Assembly: GCA_005880055.1 (NCBI GenBank)
Contig: VBJS01000031.1
Coordinates: 1-15,993 of the forward strand
Reading direction: 5' to 3'
DNA: 15,993 nucleotides
Source: Chloroflexota bacterium
GTDB taxonomy: Bacteria > Chloroflexota > Dehalococcoidia > SM23-28-2 > RBG-16-64-32
Shown: positions 1 to 7,618 of the stretch, in pieces
How the letters are laid out: every line of letters begins with the position of its first letter
Numbering within the stretch: the first letter of the stretch is position 1
Position numbers and translations under genes: made by a program
Notes under the pieces: model-generated
Databases searched by the model: none
Seen by the model: the letters and a program-made list of their open reading frames with translations, nothing else
Told to the model about the DNA's origin: nothing

Positions 1-43
1 GGGCGCCCGAAAACGCTTTTCTGCAAAACAAGCGCAACCTTAC

Positions 44-70
44 GCACTAGGCACTAAGCACTAAGCACTT
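44..70. repeat. Short heptamer tandem repeat (GCACTAR, about 3.8 copies)
   Basis: Three consecutive copies of GCACTAG/GCACTAA are followed by a partial GCACTT. The tract is in the non-coding stretch downstream of the leftward protease gene. No function can be assigned. The units are directly adjacent, so this is a simple tandem repeat and not a CRISPR array. Confidence 0.6.
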
Positions 71-160
71 CGCGCCACTTACCCCTTCCAGTTGGCCGGC
101 GGCGCAATCTACCCTGAACCCATGGCACACTCTAGGCCCAGGGGTTTGACCTCCCGCATC

Positions 161-180
161 CCGCAGCGGACGCGCTGCGG
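161..180. other. Perfect 8-bp hairpin, intergenic
   Basis: CCGCAGCG and CGCTGCGG form a perfect 8-bp stem around the 4-base loop GACG. A second GC-rich inverted pair, CTGGGG/CCCCAG, follows at 211-235. Neither is followed by a T run on either strand. The first 285 bases hold no gene that I can support, only these structures and the heptamer repeat. Confidence 0.4.
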
Positions 181-243
181 CGTCGCCACGGCGGTTGTAG
201 GTCCCCCTCCCTGGGGCCGGCGCCCGGGCCCCCAGGCGCCTAA

Positions 244-280
244 CGCCGGTGGGTCGGGCTGAATGCCTGCCCTACCGGCG
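244..280 (-). terminator. Hairpin directly after the protease stop codon (possible terminator)
   Basis: Arms 244-259 and 265-280 pair over 16 positions, including G-T wobbles and one mismatch, around a 5-base loop (TGAAT). The hairpin begins 5 bases beyond the stop codon of the leftward HtrA-like gene, the usual place for a transcript end. There is no U run after it on the minus strand, so a classical Rho-independent terminator is not shown. An mRNA 3'-end stabiliser is equally possible. Confidence 0.45.
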
Positions 281-285
281 GAGTG

Positions 286-1458
286 TTACGACGGCCACTC
301 CGCCAGCTTCGCGGTGATCGTCATCTGGTTGCCGTCGCGGAGCACCGTTAGCTCGACGCTGTCGCCCGGCTTCTTGTGCTGGTCCAGGTAGGTGGCGAGC
401 TGGTCGATGCCGGTCACCTGCTGGCCGTCCGCGGTCAGGATGGCGTCGCCGCCGGAGCGCAGGGTGTCGGCGCTCTGGGCCTGGTTCTGAGAGGCGAAGG
501 CGCCGCGCAGGCCGGCCGAACTGGCGGGGCTGTTCGCGGAGACGAGCGTCACGTACACGCCCTTGTCGGCGCTGATCCCGGTCTCCTTGGCCACCGACGG
601 CGTCAGGTCCACGCCGGCGATACCGAGCCACGGGTGGCTGACGGTCTGGCCGTTCTCGAGCGAGCTGATCTCCGCCTTGGCGGTGTTGACGGCGACGGCG
701 AAAGCGACGCCCACGTTCACGTTCTGACCGGTCGGGTTCTCCAGCAGCGTGTTGATGCCCACGACCTCACCCTGGGCGTTGAGCAGTGGCCCGCCCGAGT
801 TGCCGGGGTTAACGGCGGCGTCGGTCTGGATCATGCCCCGGATCGGCCGCGTGCTGGCGCCTTCGCTGTACGTGCGGTCGAGCCCGCTCACGATGCCCTC
901 CGTCAGCGTGCCCTCGAGGTTGAAGGGGTTGCCGATAGCCAGGACCTGGTCGCCCACTCGCAGCTTGCTCGAGTCGCCGAGCGTTGCTGCCGTCAGCTGG
1001 TGCGCGGAGGGGTCGATCTTGAGGATTGCGATGTCGTTCGCGGGGTCGGTCCCGGCGATGGTAGCCGACGCCGTCGAGCCGTCGTCGAAGCGCACCTCGA
1101 CGCTGCGCGCGCCGTCCACGACGTGGTTGTTCGTCAGGATGTGCCCGTCCGTATCGATGACGACGCCGGTGCCCGTGCCCTCAGCCTGCGAGCCGAAGGG
1201 CCCGCTGCTCCCGAGGGTGCTTGTCACTTCGACCACCGAAGGGCGCACCTTGTCGTAGATGTCGGCAGCGCTGAGGCTGTCTCCGCTGCTCAGCGACGCC
1301 TGCTGCCGCGAGTCCGCGGCCGGCGAAGCGGTGGCGACGACCGCGGCCGTGCTGTTGCTGCTTCCTCCAGTGTCGGTGAGCTGGACCGCGGCAACCGCGA
1401 TGACGCCCCCGACAAGGCCGCTCATCGCCGCGATCAGTCCGATTTTCTGTAAGCGCAT
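286..1458 (-). CDS. HtrA/DegP-like serine protease with one PDZ domain, membrane-anchored
   Basis: This is a trypsin-fold (S1C) protease of 390 residues that probably degrades or refolds damaged proteins outside the membrane. An N-terminal hydrophobic segment (about residues 6-26) is an anchor or signal. A Ser/Thr/Ala-rich linker follows, then the protease domain (about 65-265) with His112 in TNNHVV, Asp142 in NDIAIL and Ser221 in GNSGGPL, which is a complete catalytic triad. One PDZ domain occupies about 275-385. I chose the ATG at 1458 and not the in-frame start 45 bases upstream, because AGAAGGAG lies just before this ATG and overlaps the ATPase stop codon. It is the last gene of an operon with the ABC ATPase (13-base gap) and the FtsX-like permease. 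The family assignment is firm; the substrate is unknown. Confidence 0.93.
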   Translation of the reverse strand: MRLQKIGLIAAMSGLVGGVIAVAAVQLTDTGGSSNSTAAVVATASPAADSRQQASLSSGDSLSAADIYDKVRPSVVEVTSTLGSSGPFGSQAEGTGTGVVIDTDGHILTNNHVVDGARSVEVRFDDGSTASATIAGTDPANDIAILKIDPSAHQLTAATLGDSSKLRVGDQVLAIGNPFNLEGTLTEGIVSGLDRTYSEGASTRPIRGMIQTDAAVNPGNSGGPLLNAQGEVVGINTLLENPTGQNVNVGVAFAVAVNTAKAEISSLENGQTVSHPWLGIAGVDLTPSVAKETGISADKGVYVTLVSANSPASSAGLRGAFASQNQAQSADTLRSGGDAILTADGQQVTGIDQLATYLDQHKKPGDSVELTVLRDGNQMTITAKLAEWPS

Positions 1459-1471
1459 AGCGAGACTCCTT

Positions 1472-2179
1472 CTAACCCCCTGTTGCCCGTACGATCTGCC
1501 CATCCATCATCTCCAGGACAGAATCCGCCCGCGAAGCGATGTCAACGTCGTGGGTGGCGATTATCACCGTCCGTTGATCACCTCTTAGGGCCTGGAGCAG
1601 CTCGATGATCAGCCGGCCTGTCTTTGAATCGAGGTTTGCCGTCGGCTCGTCCGCCAGGATGATCGGCGGGTCGTTGGCCAGCGCCCTGGCGATAGCCACG
1701 CGTTGCTGCTCACCGCCGGAGAGGCGCGCCGGCCGGCGATCATGCAGTCCGTCGTCCAGGCCGACCTGTCGCAAGAGCTGACGGGCCAGGTCGCTGGAAT
1801 TGCGGCCGTTGTCCCCGGCCAGCTCCATCGGCAGGGTGACGTTCTCCAGCGCCGAGAGTTGCGGGATCAGGTTGAACTGCTGAAAGACGAACCCCACCTT
1901 GCGGCGCCTGTAAGAGACCTCCCGGCCTCCCGACAGGCGCCGCACATCCACCCCATCCACCTGTAGTTGTCCGGAATCCGGTTTGTCGAGAGCGCCGATC
2001 AGGTTTAGCAGCGTGCTCTTGCCGCAGCCACTGGGGCCGCGCAGAGCCACCATCCGGCCGCGCGCGATGCGGAAGTCGACGCCGTCGACGGCCCGCACGG
2101 TGCGCCCGCCGCTGGGGAAATGCTTTGTCAGGCCCTCCGCGATGGCGATGAAGCCGTTCTCCATGGCCGGATCATTCAT
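1472..2179 (-). CDS. ABC transporter ATPase, MacB/LolD-type
   Basis: This 235-residue ATP-binding subunit would power the FtsX-like permease encoded immediately upstream. It carries Walker A (GPSGCGKST), a Q-loop (FQQFNLIPQLSALENV), the signature LSGGEQQRVAIARAL, Walker B with the catalytic Glu (IILADEPTANLD) and an H-loop His (ATHD). Everything needed for ATP hydrolysis is intact. The length and the LIPQLSALENV stretch are typical of the LolD/MacB group, which drive mechanotransmission-type export or lipoprotein/peptide release and do not import. Its ATG overlaps the permease stop by 8 bases, and GGAGGTG lies about 8 bases upstream. The ATPase is intact although its permease partner is frameshifted. 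The transported substrate cannot be told. Confidence 0.93.
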   Translation of the reverse strand: MNDPAMENGFIAIAEGLTKHFPSGGRTVRAVDGVDFRIARGRMVALRGPSGCGKSTLLNLIGALDKPDSGQLQVDGVDVRRLSGGREVSYRRRKVGFVFQQFNLIPQLSALENVTLPMELAGDNGRNSSDLARQLLRQVGLDDGLHDRRPARLSGGEQQRVAIARALANDPPIILADEPTANLDSKTGRLIIELLQALRGDQRTVIIATHDVDIASRADSVLEMMDGQIVRATGG

Positions 2180-3492
2180 GTCGGAGCACCTCCGCCGGAC
2201 GCACCCGTCCTACGTACCACGCGGGAACAACCGTGGCAACGATGGCAAGGCCGATCGCGATGGCAAGCGCATACAGGAAGACCTCCGGCGAGACGGCGAT
2301 ATTGACGCTGCCGAGGAGGCCGCCCGTGCGGGTCGCGCCCGCAAGCAGTGCCTGTCCGCGGCCGCCGTTGCCGCCGGTTGACGGGGACGAGAGCAGCCCG
2401 TCTGCCACCTTCTGCGCGAGCGGGAAGGTGGCGAGCGCGCCGATCAGCGCGGCCACGATGCTGATGCCGGCCGTCTCCACGCCGAACTGTCCGATGACGT
2501 GCCAGTTGGAGGCGCCCACGGCCTTGAGGATCCCGATCTCTTTGATCCGCTGGCGGGCCACGATGCCGATCGAGAAGAGGATGATGGCGCCGCTGGCGAT
2601 GAGAGCAACGATTGTCCCGATGCGACTGCTGTCGCGGGCGTCAGAGAGCGGCGCCGTAATCCTATCGATAACAGACTGGTCAGTAGTCACATCCACCTTG
2701 TCCGTCCCGACCTGTTGCCGGATGTCCGTCGCCACCTGGTCCACGTTCGAGCCCGTATCGGCCCTGACGATCGCCTGGTCCACCTCGCCTGTGCGCCCGA
2801 AGAGAGATGGAGTTATCGCCGAACTGCGTGCCGGTGGTAAAGACTCCGATCAGCTGGAAATCGGTGTTGTTGAGCTTGAATGTACTGCCGGTGCTCAGGC
2901 CGTTCGCCTGCGCCAGCGCCTGACCCATCAGGGCAACATTGGCGCTCATCTCGTCGCTGGTAAACGTGCGGCCGGACGTCAGCTGCACATTCTGCACCCC
3001 GACTGTCGCCAGAGTTGAAGGGTCATCGGTGCCGGTGACGAGGAGCGGACGGGGCCCGCCACGGGCTTGTCTTCCTTGGGGCGTGGGAAGTGAGGACGTT
3101 AGTTCTGTACCGGTGTACGGAACCGTGAGTGTCCGCGCGACGCCAGTTACGTGGGCCACCGAGGCTATCTTGTCGATATCCTGGTCTGTTAGGACGGCGG
3201 GTTGCGCCGCCTGCGTCTGGTTGTTGTTGTTCTGGGCGTTTGCGTCGTTCGGGTCGTTGCCGTTTCTCGCAAAGCCGCCGGCGAAGAATCCACCCCCGAA
3301 GCTCCCCGCCGGTCTCACCGTGACGTCGGTGCCGACGCCGCTTTCGATGTCGTCCATGCGGGTGGCGAACGCTCCGTTCACCGTGATCATGATCAGCGTG
3401 AGGCCGATACTCACGGAGAGGACGCCGATCAGAAGGGTTGCACGGAGGGGGTTGCGGATTAGCGCCCGCAGTGCGCGAAGCGCGGTTTTCAT
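2172..3492 (-). pseudogene. MacB/FtsX-like ABC permease, frameshifted near position 2800-2808
   Basis: Two overlapping frames together encode one permease of about 440 residues. Frame one (from the ATG at 3492) has an N-terminal membrane helix (about residues 17-39) and a MacB-type extracytoplasmic domain with an Asn/Gln-rich insert near 80-96. It ends its homology at ...GDNSISL (residue 231), after which it reads into nonsense. Frame two resumes with FGRTGEVDQAIVRAD and continues through three membrane helices to VPAWYVGRVRPAEVLRHE at 2172. The switch falls in the short AG repeat at 2801-2807. By my knowledge of the family, homologues usually have a segment like PLATAQRL between these two blocks, so a deletion of about 26 bases fits better than loss of two. 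A sequencing or assembly error cannot be excluded. It is the first gene of the operon with the ATPase and HtrA-like protease. Confidence 0.82.
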
Positions 3493-3584
3493 GAGGAGCC
3501 CCGTTCCCGGGTCTCACCGGCGCTCGCGCGGCCGGCCGGCGACGCCGGCTTGGTCGTGTCCTCGTTAAACATTCTCACGCCCGC

Positions 3585-3638
3585 AGAATACGGTTCCGGC
3601 ATTAACGGACGCTTAAAGCGAGATTAGAATCTTTCAAT
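3585..3638 (-). promoter_or_regulatory. Four-half-site operator and promoter for the permease-ATPase-protease operon
   Basis: On the plus strand, half-sites TTAA (3602), TTAA (3613), TTAG (3624) and TTCAAT (3633) sit at offsets 0, 11, 22 and 31. Read leftward, the last TTAA is followed after exactly 11 bases by TATTCT (3585-3590), a -10-like hexamer. The array is about 90-110 bases upstream of the permease ATG at 3492. The 11-bp period is the spacing of tandem OmpR/PhoB-family dimers, so a response regulator is the likely binder. The array overlaps the stop codon and downstream side of the zinc-ribbon gene. Confidence 0.6.
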
Positions 3639-3901
3639 GATCGTGCGGCCGCCACCCGCGGCGACTCGTATGGCGGCTCAGGCGCCGGCGAGTACGGGAC
3701 GGAGCGGGCGCACTGGAGGCACCGCCACTCGCCGCCGTCGCTGGGATCGAGGAAGAGGTCGCCGCAGCAGTGGCCGCAGGCATGCAGCCGGAAGGCCGGG
3801 CGCGGCCATCGGTTCGCCCGGAAACGGTTGTGCGAGGTGGTGTAGCGTGTCTTCCGTTCTGAATGGCTTGCGCTCCGGACCTGGGTGCCAGGGTTCATCA
3901 T
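3602..3901 (-). CDS. Small zinc-ribbon protein (99 aa), function unknown
   Basis: I do not recognise a named family. The central stretch has two CxxC knuckles, C42-G-H-C45 and C61-L-Q-C64, separated by 15 residues, the layout of a structural zinc ribbon. Both flanks are basic or Pro/Ser-rich and probably flexible. The start at 3901 is well supported by AAGGAGGT ending 6-7 bases upstream; a second ATG follows directly at 3898. It has its own upstream operator (3934-3987), and its 3' end overlaps the operator of the next operon. No signal peptide is seen, so it is probably cytoplasmic, binding nucleic acid or a protein partner. That role is inference. Confidence 0.72.
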   Translation of the reverse strand: MMNPGTQVRSASHSERKTRYTTSHNRFRANRWPRPAFRLHACGHCCGDLFLDPSDGGEWRCLQCARSVPYSPAPEPPYESPRVAAARSLKDSNLALSVR

Positions 3902-3933
3902 GATCTGACCTCCTTCGTACTGCTTACACTTGC

Positions 3934-3987
3934 AGCCTGAACCGGGGACGTTAATGCTGCTTTGGATTTGGATTAGAAGTCTTCAAT
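3934..3987 (-). promoter_or_regulatory. Four-half-site operator and promoter for the zinc-ribbon gene
   Basis: On the plus strand, TTAA (3951), TTGG (3962), TTAG (3973) and TTCAAT (3982) reproduce the offsets 0, 11, 22 and 31 of the array at 3602. Leftward, 11 bases beyond TTAA, lies CAGGCT (3934-3939), aligned with the -10-like hexamers of the sister sites. The implied transcript start is about 25 bases upstream of the ATG at 3901. Confidence 0.58.
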
Positions 3988-4032
3988 CAGCTACCGCTGC
4001 ACCGACTACCGCCAAAAATGTCGCGGGCTTGA

Positions 4033-4086
4033 GGAGCGCGCATCGGACTCGCCCGGCCCCGGCCGCACGCCGATAGGTTGCGCTCC
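4033..4086 (-). terminator. Possible hairpin terminator after the YceI-like gene
   Basis: GGAGCGC (4033-4039) pairs with GCGCTCC (4080-4086), with an inner ATCGG/CCGAT pair. Read leftward, a T5 run appears only about 17 bases beyond the stem. This makes it a weak candidate for the end of the YceI transcript. Nothing else is seen between 3988 and 4107. Confidence 0.25.
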
Positions 4087-4107
4087 CCTCCCTGTTCGAA
4101 GATCGAG

Positions 4108-4851
4108 CTATGCCAGCTGAGCGATGAGTTGGACCTGCAGCGTTGCCTTGTCGTCAATCGAGACCAGGCCGGCGAAGGTCGGCGCGGTCACGTTGAAATC
4201 GACGAAGCTTACCGTGGTTGTCGCTAGCGCCGAGATCGCGGATCCCTGGCGGTAGGCTTTCACTTCCCACGTCGTCTCGCGCTGCACGCCGTGCAGGTCA
4301 AGGATGCCGGTGAGCTGAAGCGTCTGCTCCTGCCCTTCAGGGATCGCCGGGCTATACCCGCTCACGCCGGTGATGGTGAACGTCGCGGATGGGTACCGCG
4401 AAGTCTCGAGCGCGCTCTGCACCCGGCCGTCTCGCATCGACTTGTCGCTGGTCAGGTTTCGGAGGTCGACCGTGAATTGAGAAGAGGTACCCGGCGCGAG
4501 GGCGGTGCCATCTGCGGTCAGGTAGAAGGCGCCGGACACCTCATTGGTCGTGCCCTTCGCCGTAGACGGGAGGCCGATAGAGGCCAGTTCTTCGTCGACG
4601 AAGTAGGCGGCTTCGGACAGATCGGAGTTCACCGTAAAGGTGAGGACGCCGCCGGCCGGCGTCGTGCCCGAGCTATCCACAGCAGCGGGGGACGCGCTGG
4701 CCGTTGCCTGGACCAACTCCCGCGGTATCTGAGCGGGCTCAGTGGCCGGGCTTACATCGTCGCGGATGAGGAACCACCAGCCGGCCGCGCCTGCCGCGGC
4801 GAGTAGAACAAGCCCGGCGGCGCTGCCGAGGACCAATTTCATTATCGGCAT
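4108..4851 (-). CDS. YceI-like lipocalin-fold protein, membrane-anchored
   Basis: This 247-residue protein has one N-terminal hydrophobic helix (about residues 4-29), then a Thr/Ser/Ala/Pro linker, then a YceI-type domain (about 67-246). Recognisable family stretches are FTVNSDLSEAAYFVDEEL, the FTVDLRNLTSD...R block, SRYPSATFTITGV, LTGILDLHGVQRETTWEV and the closing FNVTAP...VSIDDKATLQVQL. YceI proteins form a beta-barrel that binds long isoprenoid or quinone-like lipids. Here it would sit on the outer face of the membrane, which suits the redox genes upstream (inference). GGGAG lies about 7 bases before the ATG at 4851; the ATG 9 bases in is an alternative. It is preceded by a 36-codon gene 24 bases upstream, probably in the same transcript. 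Confidence 0.9.
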   Translation of the reverse strand: MPIMKLVLGSAAGLVLLAAAGAAGWWFLIRDDVSPATEPAQIPRELVQATASASPAAVDSSGTTPAGGVLTFTVNSDLSEAAYFVDEELASIGLPSTAKGTTNEVSGAFYLTADGTALAPGTSSQFTVDLRNLTSDKSMRDGRVQSALETSRYPSATFTITGVSGYSPAIPEGQEQTLQLTGILDLHGVQRETTWEVKAYRQGSAISALATTTVSFVDFNVTAPTFAGLVSIDDKATLQVQLIAQLA

Positions 4852-4875
4852 CAGATTCTCCCGTCCAGGCTGCTC

Positions 4876-4986
4876 TTACGAGCACGAAACAGAACTAGCT
4901 ATTGTCACGGCAAGGAGGATGAGGCTCGGGAGAATTCCCGCCAGAAACGTTGGCTTGTTCAAGCCCGCAAGTATCTTCGCGACCAT
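4876..4986 (-). CDS. 36-residue hydrophobic peptide gene upstream of the YceI-like gene
   Basis: A complete short reading frame begins MVAKILAGLNKPTF, followed by a hydrophobic stretch LAGILPSLILLAVTIASSV, and ends C-S-stop. The ATG at 4986 is preceded at good spacing by AAAAGGAGAG, and the frame ends 24 bases before the YceI-like start. The implied transcript start from the operator at 5019-5072 lies only about 26 bases upstream, so this peptide would be the first thing translated. It has one likely membrane helix. It could be a small membrane subunit or a leader peptide; I know no family for it. It is below the usual length cutoff of gene callers. Confidence 0.6.
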   Translation of the reverse strand: MVAKILAGLNKPTFLAGILPSLILLAVTIASSVSCS

Positions 4987-5018
4987 TATTCTCTCCTTTT
5001 CCCGTCTATGCTCCCTCA

Positions 5019-5072
5019 AGCATCACACGTGAACATTAAGGAGAGGTTGGTAGTCCATTAAAGTTCTTCAAG
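5019..5072 (-). promoter_or_regulatory. Four-half-site operator and promoter for the small-peptide/YceI unit
   Basis: On the plus strand, TTAA (5036), TTGG (5047), TTAA (5058) and TTCAAG (5067) lie at the same offsets 0, 11, 22 and 31. Leftward, 11 bases beyond TTAA, lies GATGCT (5019-5024) in the -10 position. The last half-site is inside a perfect 13-base palindrome, GTTCTTCAAGAAC (5063-5075). The site is in the gap between the dioxygenase stop and the YceI unit, so YceI can be transcribed separately from the ApbE operon. Confidence 0.58.
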
Positions 5073-5114
5073 AACGATTGGGCGGTCCCTCGCGACTCGA
5101 CGGCCGGCAGAAAA

Positions 5115-5933
5115 TTAGGCGATCTGCACGCCGATGTGAAACTGTGCCGAGTATCCATCGCCCTCGGCCGCCGGAGATAACGTGAGCTGGCCCCCGGACT
5201 GCTGATAGATGCCGTCCCCGGAGTTGCGCGTGTCACGCTGGCCCTTGCTGTTGTACGGCGCCTGGGTAAACACCTGGTCGGAGAGCCCATCATCAAAGAA
5301 AAACTGCGAAGTGAATTCATGTCCCTGTGCCGCCGAAGGGCTCGTCCGCACCTTGAAGTGAATATGCACCGCGCGGCCGCTGTACCATCCCGGGTAAATC
5401 GTCTGAAACGCGACCGCGCCATTTTCGTCGGTCAGCTGGTAGCCGCGCAGGAACTTCTGGCCCTTGGTATCAAAGGTGGGGTCGGCGACATCGGAGTAGA
5501 CGCCCAGGGCATCGCAGTGCCACACGTCCACCAGAGCACCGGCGAGCGGGGTGCAGCCGTCACTGCCAACTTCGGAGACGTTGAGGGCGAGGCGCAGGGC
5601 AACGCCTTCCTTCACGGCGCCGCTGGTCGGGTCGCTCCGGATGTCGGCCCGGTTGAGCATTTCGTCGACAAAGTACGGGCCCTCCGTAAGTGCCGGCGTC
5701 AGGACGCAGGCAACAGGCGCTGCTGTCGCCGTCGAAGAGGCAGCAGTCTGCGCGGTCGCCGTCGGGGTCTTCGTTGCTGTCGCGGCTGCCCTGGTGGGAG
5801 TGGCAGAGCCGGATGGCGTCGCCGTCTTGTCCGAATCATCACCGCAGCCGACGATAAGGCCGGCGCCGGCGCCCGCCAGCAACCCAAGCATCTGACGCCG
5901 GTTGAGGGTCCGCCGATCATTCCTGTCATTCAC
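5115..5933 (-). CDS. Secreted intradiol-dioxygenase-like lipoprotein
   Basis: The 272-residue product begins with a twin-arginine-like stretch (RRTLNRRQMLG) and a lipobox ending at Cys30 (LIVGC), so it is probably exported folded and lipid-anchored. A low-complexity Thr/Ala/Ser linker (about 35-75) precedes the catalytic fold. The family's non-haem Fe(III) ligands appear to be Tyr146 (in LGVYSD), Tyr184, His190 and His192 (in PGWYSGRAVHIHF), all present. EGPYFVDE, GALVDVWHCDA and FLRG.QLTDENG are typical of the extracytoplasmic members of PF00775. True catechol cleavage is unproven for these secreted forms. GTG at 5933 has GGAAGGAGAG about 10 bases upstream and is 3 bases after the ferric-reductase stop. 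It is the last gene of the operon from 7923. Confidence 0.9.
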   Translation of the reverse strand: MNDRNDRRTLNRRQMLGLLAGAGAGLIVGCGDDSDKTATPSGSATPTRAAATATKTPTATAQTAASSTATAAPVACVLTPALTEGPYFVDEMLNRADIRSDPTSGAVKEGVALRLALNVSEVGSDGCTPLAGALVDVWHCDALGVYSDVADPTFDTKGQKFLRGYQLTDENGAVAFQTIYPGWYSGRAVHIHFKVRTSPSAAQGHEFTSQFFFDDGLSDQVFTQAPYNSKGQRDTRNSGDGIYQQSGGQLTLSPAAEGDGYSAQFHIGVQIA

Positions 5934-5936
5934 AAA

Positions 5937-6710
5937 CTACTCTCCTTCCCTGAGAACGAGGGTTGCTCCCACGCTCAAGGGCTCCGCAATTGCCGCGCGT
6001 GACCGCGATCGTTCGTGCATTGATTGCACCCCTTGGGCCGAGGGAGCTGCGCTGCGTGTCTTGTCTGCCCGCGCCGATGTTATCCGATACATAAGCATAG
6101 CGAAGACGCAAGCTACGCTGCTGCCGTAGATCGCCAGCGACCAGGTGGTGCCGCTGTCCGTGCCGGCGAAGAGCCCGTGGAGCGTGCCGAGGGCGAATAC
6201 CGCGAAGGATAGATAGTGGAAAGCGCGCCACGCCCGGTAGCCGATTTGCTGGCGCAGGTAGAAGCTGACGTAGACAGCGCAGGCCAGGTACGCCGCGATG
6301 ATGCCGAGGCCGGTCCAAACCGGGCGGTACCAGGTGACGAACGGGACGAACAACTCGGCAACTGTGAACCCGGCGTAGGAGTCCAATGCCAGGAACAAGA
6401 GGTGAGCGCCGATCGCCAGCACCATCATGAGTGAAATAGCGCGGTGGACGTCCGCCAGGTTGCCTTTGCGCAGCAGCCGCGCGCCGAAGCGACTGGATGT
6501 TGCGATACCGAAAACCACTGACGCTGTTGCGAGCAAGTAGGCAACCATGCCGGCGGAGCGGGCCGCGTACCAAGTGAACCGGCCGTCAAGCTCCGCCGTT
6601 ACTACTGCCGGCACAACAACGGCGGCCGCCGCTGCTGCCGCGATACTACAGACGACAGCGGCCACTATCGCCGGGCGGTCATCCTTCAGTTCACGCACGC
6701 CGACGTCCAT
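5937..6710 (-). CDS. Ferric-reductase-like transmembrane haem b protein
   Basis: This 257-residue protein has about six hydrophobic segments: residues 14-36, 48-70, 88-108, 120-150, 163-180 and 190-210. Candidate haem ligands are the histidines in DVHRAISLMM, IGAHLLFLALD, AFHYLSF and GTLHGLF, which follow the paired-His pattern of the ferric reductase/MsrQ/NOX membrane domain. The C-terminal tail of about 45 residues is polar and basic, and there is no FAD or NAD domain. The protein would therefore relay electrons across the membrane and need a separate electron donor. It overlaps the ApbE gene by 25 bases and is followed after 3 bases by the dioxygenase gene. I infer that it feeds electrons to a flavinylated or iron-containing partner outside. 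Confidence 0.85.
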   Translation of the reverse strand: MDVGVRELKDDRPAIVAAVVCSIAAAAAAAVVVPAVVTAELDGRFTWYAARSAGMVAYLLATASVVFGIATSSRFGARLLRKGNLADVHRAISLMMVLAIGAHLLFLALDSYAGFTVAELFVPFVTWYRPVWTGLGIIAAYLACAVYVSFYLRQQIGYRAWRAFHYLSFAVFALGTLHGLFAGTDSGTTWSLAIYGSSVACVFAMLMYRITSARADKTRSAAPSAQGVQSMHERSRSRAAIAEPLSVGATLVLREGE

Positions 6711-7618
6711 CCTGGCGTAGCCTGATACTTCCCGGCCTCTGTTATCCAGGCGAAGCCGCGAACGCCAAGCTCGCGGGCTATCCCGTCGTTCTCACTCAAA
6801 GAGCCTGGGCCGAGGATAAGGCCAACCTTCGCGCCAACCTCCGCATGTTCTGCCGTATCAGCAAGCACAGAACACTGGCGCGCGCCGGAACGCGCCGGCC
6901 GGCCGGTGCGAGGATCGATGACATGATGCACGGGCGAGGCGCCGTTCATCCACCTTCGTTTCGCGGTGGAGCTGGTCGCCACGGCGCCGCAGTTCAACTC
7001 CACCACGTCCCTGATCTGCCCCTCTCCGTCATCGAGACCGATGAACCAACCGCGTTCTTCCTCGGGCTCGCCCCCAGCGCGGATGTCGCCGCCCAGGTCG
7101 ACCAGCGCCGCGGCTTGCGGGGCCAATCTTGCGAACGCCTCGTCCGCCGCCGCGCCTTTGGCGAATCCACCCAGGTCCAGTAGCGCGCCCGACGGCCGGC
7201 GCACAACCCGCCTGGGCCCGTCTACTTCGATGTCTGTCCAGCAGAAGCGGCGGAGGCCGGCCGGAGCCGCCTCAGTCCTCGCAGGCAGTTCCTCGAAGGA
7301 GCGGTCGTAGCCTATCGATTGTAAGTCAGTCAGGACTACGGGATCGAAGACGCCATCGGTCAAGCGGGCATACCAGAGCGCCCGTCCAAGGATCAGGGCA
7401 AGCTCTCCGGTGACCGGCACCTCTGTGGCGGGGCTGTTGTTCAATTGCATCAGGTCGCTCCAGGGAAGAAACCGAGAGAAGCGCGATTCGTAATCGCGAA
7501 TCGTTCCTTCCGCCGCCGATATTTGCTCGGTAGCGTTGCCGTTGGCGGCTGGGACGGCTATGAGGCAGTCCGTGTTCATCGCTCGAAACTCGTGTCGCAT
7601 GATTTCGGGCGGTCTCAT
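6686..7618 (-). CDS. apbE: FAD:protein FMN transferase, ApbE-like
   Basis: Members of this family attach FMN covalently to Thr/Ser of exported electron-transfer proteins. The 310-residue product has the hallmarks FRAMNTDC near the start, LDLGGFAKG (147-155), ALVDLGGDI (171-179), VATSST (213-218) and HHVIDPRTGRP (231-241). In the C-terminal metal site, family members usually read about T-x-x-x-A-D-x-x-x-T. Here TAEHAEVGAK (255-264) has Glu for the Asp and Lys for the last Thr, so Mg binding may differ. No clear signal peptide is seen at the chosen start. The ATG at 7618 overlaps the upstream TGA (TGATG), implying translational coupling. No gene in the window shows a clear flavinylation motif, so its target is open. 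Confidence 0.88.
   Translation of the reverse strand: MRPPEIMRHEFRAMNTDCLIAVPAANGNATEQISAAEGTIRDYESRFSRFLPWSDLMQLNNSPATEVPVTGELALILGRALWYARLTDGVFDPVVLTDLQSIGYDRSFEELPARTEAAPAGLRRFCWTDIEVDGPRRVVRRPSGALLDLGGFAKGAAADEAFARLAPQAAALVDLGGDIRAGGEPEEERGWFIGLDDGEGQIRDVVELNCGAVATSSTAKRRWMNGASPVHHVIDPRTGRPARSGARQCSVLADTAEHAEVGAKVGLILGPGSLSENDGIARELGVRGFAWITEAGKYQATPGWTSACVN

Noticed and set aside
44..70. Repeats that might suggest a CRISPR array
   Set aside because: The units are 7 bases and adjacent, without spacers.
376..1452. Long plus-strand open frame opposite the protease gene
   Set aside because: It is a shadow of the protease gene in high-GC DNA. The minus-strand product has a complete protease triad and PDZ domain; this one has no recognisable domain.
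2680..3492. Programmed frameshifting in the permease gene
   Set aside because: There is no slippery heptamer or downstream structure, and residues normally present at the junction seem to be missing, so a mutation or error is more likely.
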